From: Coenobita brevimanus
Taxonomy: Eukaryota; Arthropoda; Malacostraca; Decapoda; Coenobitidae
Direction: 5' to 3'
Length of the DNA stretch: 64,000 nucleotides
Assembly (NCBI GenBank): GCA_032717465.1
Contig: JAVRFU010000174.1
Span: 1 to 64,000 of the forward strand
Part shown: piece by piece, positions 55,125 to 64,000 of the stretch
Numbering within the stretch: the stretch's first letter is position 1
Layout: the number at the start of each line of letters is the position of its first letter
Made by a program: the position numbers and the translations under genes
The notes under the pieces: generated by a model
Seen by the model: only the letters and a program-made list of their open reading frames with translations
Told to the model about the DNA's origin: nothing
Databases searched by the model: none

Positions 55125-56765
55125 TTTTCACTCTTTTCTATCACTGTACCCGGGTATTTGAACTCTCTCACCAATTCCAGTCTCTCTCCATTTACTGTGA
55201 CATTGCACTGGGAGTCACCTTCTCACTCAATAACCATCACTTTACTCTTTTCTACGTGTACTCTCAAGGCACGACGCTTACAGACATCAGCAAAACTCTG
55301 CACTAGCCTACCAAGTTCTTGTCCGGTACTTGCAAGCAGTACTGCATCATCAGCATACAACAAATTTGAGATATTCCATCCATCACCATTCATTACCAAT
55401 GCCATCCCTCTCTCCATTACTCATGTTTTCACTTCTCCCATCACCCCATCCATATATACATTGAACAACCATGGGGACATCACACAACCTTGTCGCACGC
55501 CCACACTGATTGTGAACCATTCACTTAGATGCCCATTAACCCTGACACATGCTTCACTACCATCATAAAAACTCTTGATGGCACCTAACAGCTTACCCTC
55601 TACACCTTACATGCACAAAACTTTCCACAATCCTTCTCTGTCCACTTTGTCATATGCTTTTTCCAGATCCATGAATGCCATAAATTCCTTATGGTCCTTC
55701 TCACAAGCCTTCTCTACTATCTGTCTCACTGCAAATACTTGATCCACACATCCTCTGCCACTCCTAAAGCCACCCTGTTCATCACTCTCTAGGACTTTTG
55801 ATATCTCTCTTACTCTCACTATAATAATTCTTCCATATACCTTCCCTACCACACTCAGTAAGCTTATGCCACGATAATTCTTACACTCACTTCATTCACC
55901 TTTATTTTTGTACAGGGGTACAATCACAGCCTTTTTCCACTCTGCAGAAACAGTTTCACTCATCCATGTCTTCTTACATATCTCCAACAAGCACTTCATT
56001 CCATTCTCTCCACTACATTTAAGCATCTCTGCATACACCTCATCAACCCCAGCTGCTTTCCCATTTTTCAGCTGCTTCACAGCACTCTTCACCTGTGTGA
56101 GTGTCACGTCTCCTGGCACTGCATACCTTCTCTGCACACCCCCAAAACCAATCATGTTTACAGCTGCTCTGCTCTCTCTATCCCTATTCATCAGGCTTTC
56201 AAAATATTCTTTCCATCTGGTCCTTACTTCATCTCCATGGGTTAATAATCTACCACCTGCATCCTTCATACCATCCCATTTCTTACTGCTTTCACTTCTA
56301 CATTTCCGCACCTCTTTCCAGAATAACTTTCTATTTTCAGAGTAGTTTGCATTAATTTTTCTTCCTAGATCCTCATTTACCTCCTCCTTTTTCCTCATCA
56401 CTAGTCTCTTTACGTGCTTCTTGCTCACAACATATTCAGTTCTTATTTCAACTGAACCCCTATCCTGTAACCACTTTAGCCACTTCTTCCTCTTTTCCTC
56501 CACCGCTCTCTTTACCTCCTCATCCCACCATGCCATACCTTTCTTCTTTGTTGTTACTCTTGCCACACCACATACCGCTTTAGCATTCCTAACTAAGCAA
56601 TCCCTATATGCTTTCCACAGTCTGTCCAGATCCAATTCATTCCAATTCAGTAATTCTAACTCGTCCTCTACTTTGGTCCTGTATTCATCTGCCATTTCTT
56701 TGATCCTCAGCTTCTCAACTTTCAGTCTTTCTCCCTGACTGCTTCTCTCTCTCCTGAGCATTCTG
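55125..56765 (-). mobile_element. LINE-D, reverse transcriptase, decayed at 3' side
   Basis: Minus strand: 55892-56761 encodes the linker and first reverse transcriptase block ('WWDEEVKRAVEEKRKK', 'GKAAGVDEVYAEML', 'VIVPLYKNKGE'). After a stop, 55607-55852 gives 'MVGKVYGRIIIVRVRE' and 'AFMDLEKAYDKVD' (palm motif A). Then comes 'SPWLFNVYMDGVMGE', and 55223-55417 has 'NLLYADDAVLLAS' (catalytic YADD). Several single stops separate these frames. The endonuclease and the C-terminal region are missing, and no tail is seen. A related 3' piece is at 30797-31440. Confidence 0.85.
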
Positions 56766-57264
56766 CATCCATTTCATGACACTTAGTCAGGACTAGCATC
56801 TTATTCTAGTGTAAATTTGTTGTTACAGCTCAGTATTCAGGATGGAGAGACAGAAATTGTAGGCCAAATTACAGTCAAATGGGTCTAGGTAAGTAGCAGA
56901 GCGGTGGTGGAAGTGCAATGCCAGGCAGAGTAAGACTGAAATTGTAGGCAGGATGGTTGGCTGTGTCTGCCCTACTTACCAAACCTGATGTGTTGTAATT
57001 CTGAGAAGGTTCTTCAGTTTCCTCAGAGAGTTCGTTACAGTTGACATTTGATTGATGAAATTAATTGACCATATGCTCATTTTGGACCGTACAAGGAAAT
57101 GAAAAATATTGACATTGATAATATTCATAGAATCAGCAAAACTTAAATTTAAAATAAATATATAAACATCATGTGATGGTAACTTTGACATAATATCAAG
57201 AACTTGTTAAAACACTATAATGCTTTGATTTGGTTATAAATAATGAGAATGATAACCTGTCTTG
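56766..57264. other. No gene recognised
   Basis: About 500 bp of unassigned AT-rich sequence. Confidence 0.4.
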
Positions 57265-57600
57265 ATGTAATGCTGCCTACTTCTTCCTTAGCCTTTATCA
57301 TTCTTTTTCTGTGCTTGCCCTCCTCTCTTCCTATTTCTCCCATCTTTCCTGTCACTTCTTATTGCTTTTCTTTCCGTTATAGGTGGCTTTACATTGAGTG
57401 ACAAGCCAAATGGTTTCCTGTAAGCCAAGAAACCATTTACAACACTGGGTGGTAACCATATAACCAAACCATACGTGCTCCCTACGTGTCAAGTGGGTTG
57501 GTGGAGGGTTAGTGCCCCTCCCTGTAAAACAAATAACTCAGAGTCAAATGGCCACCCCGTACGGGATTATGGCGTCTGGCAATAGATAGATAGATAGTAA
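57265..57600 (+). repeat. SINE-B, best copy
   Basis: Pyrimidine-rich 5' part ('CTGCCTACTTCTTCC', 'CCATCTTTCCTGTCAC'), then 'GGTGGCTTTACATTGAGTG', the 'GGTGGTAACCATATAACC' core, and a 3' end 'GGATTATGGCGTCTGGCAAT' with four ATAG units. The last ~48 bp match the A1 LINE terminus with four mismatches. No polymerase III box is seen, so the promoter is unclear. Confidence 0.75.
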
Positions 57601-57602
57601 TA

Positions 57603-57858
57603 TGTAAACTCTCAAATGCAAGAGTTAACCATTACATTCAGTACTTCATGTATGCAACAGGTCAACTCTGGAACTGTCTTTGTATTTCCTACTGTCTGTG
57701 ATCTTTAGTGTTTTAAATACAGTGTGTCCAGGCATCTTGAAATGATTGGGTCTTGAATATGGCTTCTGTTATCGTGTTTTTATTTTTTCTTGGAGGGAAC
57801 AATCTTGTGGGCTTGTAGCCTTGTGTTCCTTCTGTGCATAAAAAAAAAAAAAAAAAGT
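57603..57858 (+). mobile_element. Jockey-like LINE 3' end with poly-A
   Basis: Encodes 'MQQVNSGTVFVFPTVCDL' and 'FFLEGTILWACSLVFLL', then an A17 tail at 57840-57857. It matches the 3' part of the 36916-38112 element. A poly-A tail distinguishes it from the (ATAG)n families. Confidence 0.7.
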
Positions 57859-57859
57859 A

Positions 57860-57922
57860 TCAATCTATTGCCAGACGCCTCCAGGGGTGGCCACAAACAA
57901 ATTGCCTCCATGTCACCCTGTT
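57860..57922 (-). mobile_element. RTE-like LINE A1 3' tail
   Basis: The complement of the A1 terminus ('TATTGCCAGACGCC', 'GTGGCCACAAACAAATTGCC'), about 60 bp. Confidence 0.6.
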
Positions 57923-58025
57923 GTTGTCCCCAAATGATATTGTTCTTGATGCCACCAGATACGTTTCTTACCAGGTAAACTTAAGGTTCAGAAGGAAAGG
58001 ACTAATTGTGTAATATATTTTTCAG

Positions 58026-58150
58026 GTGCGTGAGTTGATTGTCAGCCGTGGAAGCTGCCTAGAGAGAGGCAGAAAGAAGAAGAGGAGGAATCCCCAGCTA
58101 ACTTGAAACTGTAATGGACGTTAACCCCAACACCTGCCCTGTACAATGTG
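58026..58150 (+). CDS. Candidate host exon (5' UTR plus first codons)
   Basis: 'TATATTTTTCAG' precedes and 'GTAAGTGTGTG' follows this 125-bp segment, both good splice consensus. Inside, an ATG at 58114-58116 opens 'MDVNPNTCPVQC' and runs into the donor site. Upstream in the exon is a purine-rich segment with in-frame stops, as in a 5' UTR. The first ~30 bases resemble 39301-39330, which also follow an acceptor-like site. No partner exon is identified, so the gene is unknown. Confidence 0.35.
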
Positions 58151-58215
58151 GTAAGTGTGTGAATGTGATGCCTCTTTGTTCTTGTTATTCCTTCAAGCCC
58201 ATCAGGATATGAATC

Positions 58216-58217
<2 letters not shown>

Positions 58218-58250
<33 letters not shown>

Positions 58251-58268
58251 ATGTGTGCGTGCGCGCGC
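58218..58268 (+). repeat. (GT)n then (GC)n microsatellite
   Basis: GTGT run of about 30 bases followed by 'GCATGTGTGCGTGCGCGCGC'. Confidence 0.85.
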
Positions 58269-58395
58269 TGATAGTGAAGGTATGTGTGGCATGTTACCAT
58301 AGGGCACGTGTGGTTTTGTTGCTTTCATGTATCTCGGTTTGTTTATCTGTGGGTGAAGCGATGAAAGTGAATCAAAAGGTAGATTCTGAAATATA

Positions 58396-58439
58396 GTGGA
58401 CTGCAGGCTGATGTTGCTCTTCTCCTGCAGTCCACCATC
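58396..58439 (+). repeat. Rep-E fragment with a perfect 12-bp hairpin
   Basis: GTGGACTGCAGG (58396-58407) is the exact complement of CCTGCAGTCCAC (58424-58435), with a 16-base loop. It is cut by a LINE A1 tail at 58440. Confidence 0.7.
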
Positions 58440-58690
58440 CTATCTCTCTGTCTATCTATTACCAGACGCCTTAATCCCGTAAGGGTTGTCCACAAACAAA
58501 TCGCCTCCATGTCGCCCTGTCCCCCGCCATTTCACTGCCCTGCTCCCAGCTCACACCCCTCTCTCTCATATACCTCTCCACTCCATTCCTCCATCTCATC
58601 CTTGGCCTCCCCCTCCCTCTCCTCCCCTCCACCTCACTCACATACATTATCTTCATTAGCCTCTCACTCTCCATCCTCTCCACCATCCTC
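58440..58690 (-). mobile_element. RTE-like LINE A1 3' fragment
   Basis: The complement encodes 'MVERMESERLMK' to 'RATWRRFVCGQPLRD', with the A1 terminus and (TATC)n at 58441-58460. Confidence 0.75.
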
Positions 58691-59012
58691 CTTATTTGAA
58701 ATTGTGGGTTGAGGGAGGTTGTATATTAGTGTCACCAGGTGAAGGCATCCCTCTTTAGCGTCAGTTCTTTTTTTATTTTAATTTACACAGTTGGTGGATT
58801 TATACAAACCAAGGATGAACATATTTTTTTTTTTCCATCCTCCTCCAAGCAGAGATAGGGAAGGTGTTGAGGGATGTTTAAATACCTGGGCAGCTCCACC
58901 ACTCACACACATCAGTGCCACCACATGAAGGCACCTTAGGCTAAGTAAAGGAAGTCTAGTATTGGACCTTATGTTGTATATGTGTTGGTCAGGAAATTAT
59001 ATTCATCTTGGA
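58691..59012 (+). repeat. Unassigned, with a Rep-E fragment
   Basis: 58845-58935 matches Rep-E ('GGGATGTTTAAATACC', 'CAGTGCCACCACATGAAGG'). The rest is not recognised. Confidence 0.4.
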
Positions 59013-59152
59013 CATGTGTTAGGAGTGTAATGCTGGATGGTAGTGAGACATGGGCAGTAAAGGAAGAGGATATTCATTGGCTCAGACATACAGAGGACAG
59101 TGATTAGATGGATGTGTTGTGTGTTCTTGAATGCTACGCCTGGGAGGGCTAG
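59013..59152 (+). mobile_element. LINE-P fragment, target of the Ty3 insertion
   Basis: Matches 20090-20232 of LINE-P ('ATGTGTTAGGAGTGTAATGC', 'GAGACATGGGCAGTAAAGG'). It stops exactly where the LTR begins. Confidence 0.75.
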
Positions 59153-59340
59153 TGTTTCGTGTTCTTGTGTATTATGTCGTTTGCCGTGAAGATATACTGG
59201 CGAGGCAGGGTAGTCAAACAAGAGATGGGTGGAGTGAGACAGCGGTGTTTATTCTCTAGCTTTCGAATCTGACCCTCAACACAAAACAGCTGAGCATTGT
59301 GGGTAGCGCGCCAAGCGCGGCTAATTCAAAATACGTAACA
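59153..59340 (-). repeat. 3' LTR of Ty3-type retrotransposon
   Basis: A 188-bp LTR with TGTT...AACA ends. On the minus strand it starts right after the purine tract. The first 128 bases on the plus strand match 63873-64000 except for one position (the sixth base). Confidence 0.9.
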
Positions 59341-59352
59341 TCTTCCTCCTTT
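59341..59352 (-). promoter_or_regulatory. Polypurine tract
   Basis: AAAGGAGGAAGA on the minus strand, immediately before the TG of the 3' LTR; the plus-strand DNA primer in LTR retrotransposons. Confidence 0.8.
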
Positions 59353-59641
59353 CGTAAAAGACACATAATCAATCCTGACATGCAAAGCACGAAACACCTT
59401 ACCCCTTTAATAAATAAAGCATAATCAATCATGATAAGATTAGGTATTCAATAGACAGTTGGACATATATCAAGTGTCGGGTGTTGCACTCCATTTACAT
59501 TCTTTGGAAATAAAGTGCTGTATAGAACCCAATAATTCCTTACAGACCACACATATTTAAAAAAAAAATGAATAATTATTATTTCCTTGAAGGGCAAGAT
59601 TAATCACAGTGCAAAATGGTACACTGTACGGTACATTATTC

Positions 59642-62600
59642 CTACAAGTCCAGTCTCCTTGGTGCTTTAACTGTCCTACCTGACCGGGTTACATAGTCAC
59701 TTACTAAAGGAGATCCGACACAGTCCCCACAGCTCACAGTCTCAGGTTCTAAGGATGCATCACCTGCCAGTGTTGTCTTATCATCATTGGGCCGACTCTT
59801 GTGTGTTCTGGCTGGTTTAGATGATCGCAGTTGTTGACGGTTTCTCCTGTATGTACCTCCATCCTTCGTTGTTACTTCATAAGCTCGGGGACTAAGTTGC
59901 TTCTCTACAGTGGCTTCCTTCCACTCCTTCTTTGGATCGTCTATTGGTTGTACTCGCACAGTATCTCCAACGGACAAGGGTTTGAGGCTTCTTCTATGCA
60001 TGTAGTGTTCTGCAGTGCTGGCTCTTTTCTTCTCCATGCATTCTCGTTCTCCAGCAATGATATTTGGCTGCAAGCGAGCATTAATAGCAGGGATCAATGT
60101 CTTGGTGCGACGCCCCATAAGCCGCTGAGCAGGACTGGTTGCCATACCTTCTTGAGGGGTATTGCGCATGTTCAGCAATCCAAGGTAGGGGTCTTCTTTG
60201 GCCCGATGGCACTTCTTCATCATGAGCTTGACAGATTTTACAGCGGCTTCAGCTGCACCATTGGACTTGGGGTTTCCAGGACTAGAAGTTTCATGGCAAA
60301 ATTTCCACTTCTTTGCAAATGACTGAAACTGATGAGAGGAAAACTGTGGACCATTATCACTGATCACAACGTCAGGTATGCCATGTCGAGCAAAGTGGTG
60401 CTTAAGTTTTGTGACGATGGCTTCTGAAGTTATCTCTGGAAGGTAGTCAACTTCAGTGAACTGACTAAAGTAATCAACAGTTACCAGATAGTTTCGGTTT
60501 TGGATGGTGAACAAGTCAGTTGCCACTTTTTCCCAGGGACGTTCTGGAAGTTCATGTTGATACAGGGGCTCAGGGGATTGCTTAAGTGAATAGGAGGAAC
60601 AGACGTCACAGGACTCCACAAACTGACGAATTTCCGAAGACATCCTAGGCCAGTAGATTAACTCCCTTGCACGTCGTAGGCAGGAGTTTATACCCGAGTG
60701 GCCAGCGTGCACCTTCTCCATCATCTCATATCGCATAGAGCTAGGGATTACCACCCTCTCTCCTCTAAGAATAACACCATCTTGTACAGACATCTCCTCT
60801 CGATAACTGTAATATGGGGCTAGGCAGTCTGGAAGGTGACCTTTCTCATCAGGCCACCCTTGAACGATGACATCCTTGAGCAGTCTTAACGTTGGGTCCT
60901 TTTCTGTGGCATGCCGTATTTCTTGAAGGCGAGATTCCCTGAACTGGGAGTAGGCTAGACTGTTAACTGAGAAAGAGTCATCTCCTGTGTCAGGCAGGGG
61001 AGCACGTGAAAGAGCATCAGCAATGGGGATTTCTTTGCCAGGACGGTAAAATAGTTGATACTGGTAGTCTTGAGCGCGAAGGAGCATCGCCTGGAGTCGT
61101 CGTGGGGCACGAGATAGTGGCTTGTTTGCTATGAACACAAGAGGTCTGTGATCTGTGAGGACCCTGACCGATCTCCCATATGTGTAGTGATGAAATTTCT
61201 CTAATCCGTATACAACGGCTAACATTTCTTTTTCAATTTGAGCATAATTTCTTTCAGAGTTAGATAAGGAGTGACTGGCAAAGGCTACAGGCTTCCCATT
61301 TTGCATTAATGCTGAACCCAGACCATATTCACTAGCATCGTTTTCTAGGGTAAGCTCATCACAGGGGTTGTAAAATGTGAGCACAGGGCTATTGGTGATC
61401 ATACACTTAATTCGGTTGAATGCTTCTTGTTGGCTTGCTGACCAAACCCAAGAAACATCCTTCTTTACAAGATTATGCAAGGGGTACAAAACAGATGCTG
61501 AGTTGGGCAGAAACCTAGCAAGATAATTGACCATACCTAGAAAACGCCTTAGCTCCACAACATTAGTAGGTGCTGGATACTCACATATGGCTCGGATTTT
61601 GTCAGGATCAGTTACCAGGCCATCTTTTGTAATACAGTGACCCATAAATTTTACATTGTCAGTTCTCAGAGTGAGCTTGTCTTCATTCAGTTTTATATTC
61701 ATTCTCTGACACCTCTCAAAGAACTGCTTCAAGTTGGCGTCATGCTCTTCCAGAGATTTCCCATGAATTATCACATCATCAGCTATGCAAATTACACCAG
61801 GTACACCTTGTAAAGTTTCAAGTAGTCTTTTCTGAAAGATTTCTGATGACACTGATAAACCAAAGGGTAGTCTAACCCAGCGGTATCTCCCAAAACACGT
61901 TTGAAAAGTGGTTAGGTAGCTAGATTTTTCATCAAGTTTGATGTGCCAGTAACCAGAAGCAAGATCTGCTTTAGAGAAGACTTTTGACTGGCTCAACTCA
62001 TGCAATGTATCCTCAAGTACAGGAAGAGTATAACGCTCTCGGAGCAGTGCTTTGTTGAGTTCACGAGGGTCTATACAAATTCTGATGTCACCATTCTTCT
62101 TTGGTGCAACCACAATCTGGCTCACCCATTCAGTCGGCTCACTAACTGGCACAGTGACACCTAAGTTCTCTAGTCTATCAAGTTCAGTTTTCAGCTTTGG
62201 TCTAAGTGCAACAGGGACCCTTCTATCAGGCATGATGGTTGGCTTCACCTGGGGGTCTACTGACAATGACTGTAGACCTGGCAGAGTACCTAAACCATCA
62301 GTGCCGGTATTACTCAACATGTCACTATTACAGTCAGACTCACTCACTTTCACATTATCCACACGTTCAAATACATCTTCATTAACAGTTATCAGATCCA
62401 TCTGTTTGCTAGCCTCAAGACCTAAGAGAGGGACTAAATTTCCTTCAAACACCACAAACTCCACAGAATATTTCTTACCATTTTTGGGATTTTTAATGCT
62501 TCTCCTGCACACACCCACAGGAGTCTGAACAGAGTTATTCCAGGTAGTAAGGATTCTCTTAGTCTTCTGTACATTTTTTGCATATTGTAGTGGTAGGGCA

Positions 62601-63661
62601 TTAACTGATGAGCCAGTGTCGATCTGAAAAATTACCTCATTATCATCAATTAACATGCAACACTTAACATCTTTCTTGGGAGATTTTACAGATTTTACTG
62701 TCATGTAATGTAATGTGTTAACCCACTCTTCATCCGAACTGGACGCCCCATGGGGCTGGGCATCTGGTTCACTCTCAGCAACCTGATGTACAGCTTTCTT
62801 TTTGAAGTTCGAGGATTTTACAGTGGCATTGACAGAGGCTTTAACACGACACATACTTGCAAAATGGTCTCTTTCCCCACACTTCAGGCATACTTTCCCT
62901 ACAGCTGGACATTTATTTCTTGCAAACACATGTGAAAGACCACAAAACTTACATTTCCTAGCTACACTGTTGGAACTATGTGCTTGGGCACAACTGTCTG
63001 TCCTAGATCTGACCTTGTTCACAGTTTCAGGGACAGGATTCAACACTCGGGTCTGTGAGATGGCACTCTCTGCAGCTTTGCAGGTATCAATACACTTCTC
63101 TAAAGTCAAATTTCTTGTTTTAAGTAGCTCAGTACGAACACTGGAGTCATGAATGCCTAACACAATTCTGTCTTTCATCAGGGAAGCTTTACATGTGTCA
63201 CAGTAATCACAAGTCTTTACAAGAGTTTGCAAATCTGAGTAAAATTTATCAAAGGGTTCCCCTTCTTGCTGGTTCCTTGTATTAAATATGAATCTCTCAT
63301 AAGTAACATTAATTTCACCAATGGCAAACTCATCAGATTTGTTGATTATATCTTGCACTGTCCTATCAGCTTCATTACCTTCAAACTGAAAACCATTGTA
63401 TACTTTGAGGGCATCATCTGCTAAATACTGTAGGAACGTAGCTACCTGGATGTTGGGTTCTTCAGTGTGTAGTCTTGAGAGAAGAGCATACATGTTCCAT
63501 CTCTGTTTGAAAAGCTTCCAGTTTTCTGCAACATTTGTCCCCAAACAGAAGGGCTGAGGGGCTCTGACACCAGCATAACGGCGCTCACTGTCAGTGTCTG
63601 TACTCATCTTGGTGGGTGAGGCTAGTAGGTTACAGGAACTTATCAATAGGTTGCAGGTCAA
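59642..63661 (-). CDS. Gag-Pol polyprotein, Ty3 type
   Basis: 1339 codons in one frame. The Met at codon 19 ('MSTDTDSERR', 63607) may be the real start. Gag has two zinc knuckles (C237-C240-H244-C251 and C258-C261-H266-C271). The protease has 'FQIDTGSS' (DTG 348-350). The reverse transcriptase has 'KADLASGYW' (D566) and a catalytic box IADD (626-629) instead of the common YxDD. RNase H has D775, E810 and D837. The integrase has a zinc site (H985, H988, C1018, C1021) and a DD35E triad, D1049, D1102 and E1138, with exactly 35 residues between the last two. All functions needed for copy-and-paste transposition are present and uninterrupted. Confidence 0.95.
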   Translation of the reverse strand: MTCNLLISSCNLLASPTKMSTDTDSERRYAGVRAPQPFCLGTNVAENWKLFKQRWNMYALLSRLHTEEPNIQVATFLQYLADDALKVYNGFQFEGNEADRTVQDIINKSDEFAIGEINVTYERFIFNTRNQQEGEPFDKFYSDLQTLVKTCDYCDTCKASLMKDRIVLGIHDSSVRTELLKTRNLTLEKCIDTCKAAESAISQTRVLNPVPETVNKVRSRTDSCAQAHSSNSVARKCKFCGLSHVFARNKCPAVGKVCLKCGERDHFASMCRVKASVNATVKSSNFKKKAVHQVAESEPDAQPHGASSSDEEWVNTLHYMTVKSVKSPKKDVKCCMLIDDNEVIFQIDTGSSVNALPLQYAKNVQKTKRILTTWNNSVQTPVGVCRRSIKNPKNGKKYSVEFVVFEGNLVPLLGLEASKQMDLITVNEDVFERVDNVKVSESDCNSDMLSNTGTDGLGTLPGLQSLSVDPQVKPTIMPDRRVPVALRPKLKTELDRLENLGVTVPVSEPTEWVSQIVVAPKKNGDIRICIDPRELNKALLRERYTLPVLEDTLHELSQSKVFSKADLASGYWHIKLDEKSSYLTTFQTCFGRYRWVRLPFGLSVSSEIFQKRLLETLQGVPGVICIADDVIIHGKSLEEHDANLKQFFERCQRMNIKLNEDKLTLRTDNVKFMGHCITKDGLVTDPDKIRAICEYPAPTNVVELRRFLGMVNYLARFLPNSASVLYPLHNLVKKDVSWVWSASQQEAFNRIKCMITNSPVLTFYNPCDELTLENDASEYGLGSALMQNGKPVAFASHSLSNSERNYAQIEKEMLAVVYGLEKFHHYTYGRSVRVLTDHRPLVFIANKPLSRAPRRLQAMLLRAQDYQYQLFYRPGKEIPIADALSRAPLPDTGDDSFSVNSLAYSQFRESRLQEIRHATEKDPTLRLLKDVIVQGWPDEKGHLPDCLAPYYSYREEMSVQDGVILRGERVVIPSSMRYEMMEKVHAGHSGINSCLRRARELIYWPRMSSEIRQFVESCDVCSSYSLKQSPEPLYQHELPERPWEKVATDLFTIQNRNYLVTVDYFSQFTEVDYLPEITSEAIVTKLKHHFARHGIPDVVISDNGPQFSSHQFQSFAKKWKFCHETSSPGNPKSNGAAEAAVKSVKLMMKKCHRAKEDPYLGLLNMRNTPQEGMATSPAQRLMGRRTKTLIPAINARLQPNIIAGERECMEKKRASTAEHYMHRRSLKPLSVGDTVRVQPIDDPKKEWKEATVEKQLSPRAYEVTTKDGGTYRRNRQQLRSSKPARTHKSRPNDDKTTLAGDASLEPETVSCGDCVGSPLVSDYVTRSGRTVKAPRRLDL

Positions 63662-63853
63662 AGGAGATCCGTCTACTCACAGGCTGTAGGCAGGAACATC
63701 AGTAGATTGTAGGGGACCAGTTCACTCACAAGCAGGAAGAATGTGCAGGTTCCCCAGCAGGCTAACATCCACTTCAAAATTTCGCCAGGAGTAGCAGCAG
63801 GTCATATCACTCAAATGGCTTATACTGCAGACCGCATTCTCTTCTCAGCTCCA
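63662..63853. other. 5' untranslated leader of the Ty3 element
   Basis: Sequence between the Gag-Pol start and the primer-binding site. No other feature is recognised. Confidence 0.5.
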
Positions 63854-63872
63854 CTTCCATCAGCTGCCACCA
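63854..63872 (-). promoter_or_regulatory. Primer-binding site
   Basis: TGGTGGCAGCTGATGG on the minus strand, starting with TGG directly after the 5' LTR, as expected for pairing to a tRNA 3' CCA end. I do not assign the tRNA. Confidence 0.75.
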
Positions 63873-64000
63873 TGTTTTGTGTTCTTGTGTATTATGTCGT
63901 TTGCCGTGAAGATATACTGGCGAGGCAGGGTAGTCAAACAAGAGATGGGTGGAGTGAGACAGCGGTGTTTATTCTCTAGCTTTCGAATCTGACCCTCAAC
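63873..64000 (-). repeat. 5' LTR of Ty3-type retrotransposon, partial
   Basis: 128 bases match 59153-59280, with a single C/T difference. It continues past the window. Confidence 0.9.

Larger units (their letters stand above)
59153..64000 (-). mobile_element. Ty3-type LTR retrotransposon, young, 5' LTR cut by window end
   Basis: Order on the minus strand: 5' LTR (partial, 63873-64000), primer-binding site, a single intact Gag-Pol frame, purine tract and 3' LTR. There is no envelope frame. The near-identical LTRs and intact frame indicate a recent insertion. Its protein resembles the Mag-like branch by gene order and the absence of a Gag-Pol shift. Confidence 0.92.

Noticed and set aside
59642..63661. 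An envelope gene or endogenous retrovirus
   Set aside because: There is no frame after the integrase and no membrane protein; the element is a plain Ty3-type retrotransposon.

Overview
The window reads as gene-poor, repeat-saturated DNA from an invertebrate animal, most likely an arthropod and plausibly a decapod crustacean. That is an inference from the mix of elements: APE-type LINEs ending in (ATAG)n, mariner, piggyBac, Ty3 and copia pieces, and very long CA microsatellites. I find no complete host gene. The only host-like coding signal is a possible short first coding exon at 58026-58150. Almost everything else is transposable elements, many nested in one another.

Layout. 1-8.6 kb: fragments of a PHD-finger LINE (here LINE-P) and several copies of an RTE-like LINE (family A, subfamilies A1 and A2), plus SINE-like repeats and a 192-bp inverted repeat. 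8.6-17.8 kb: LINE-B, split by a 5.9-kb DNA transposon (10266-16155) whose protein has paired zinc modules and an XPG/FEN1-like nuclease. 18.1-25.5 kb: an A2 LINE split by LINE-P, then the most complete A1 LINE. 27.3-30.8 kb: a piggyBac element split by a mariner. 30.8-44.3 kb: LINE pieces, SINEs, a jockey-like LINE, a copia RNase H remnant, LINE-E and a local duplication. 44.5-47.1 kb: a second XPG/FEN1-type element with 199-bp terminal inverted repeats but no recognisable transposase. 47.4-58.7 kb: more LINE pieces and three CA tracts, the longest with 206 repeats. 59.15 kb to the end: a young, minus-strand Ty3-type LTR retrotransposon with an intact 1339-residue Gag-Pol.

How the parts relate. 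Subfamily A1 of the LINE and the SINE-B repeat end in nearly the same 48 bp followed by (ATAG)n, which suggests that SINE-B uses the A1 reverse transcriptase. Two unrelated-looking DNA elements (10.3-16.2 kb and 44.5-47.1 kb) carry homologous FEN-like nucleases followed by a Cys-rich tail. This is the most unusual signal in the window. The A2 subfamily, LINE-B, the piggyBac, the mariner and both nuclease elements are visibly decayed by stops or frameshifts. The Ty3 element looks recent: its two LTRs differ at 1 of 128 comparable positions.

Family names such as A1, LINE-P and SINE-B are local labels used only in this annotation.
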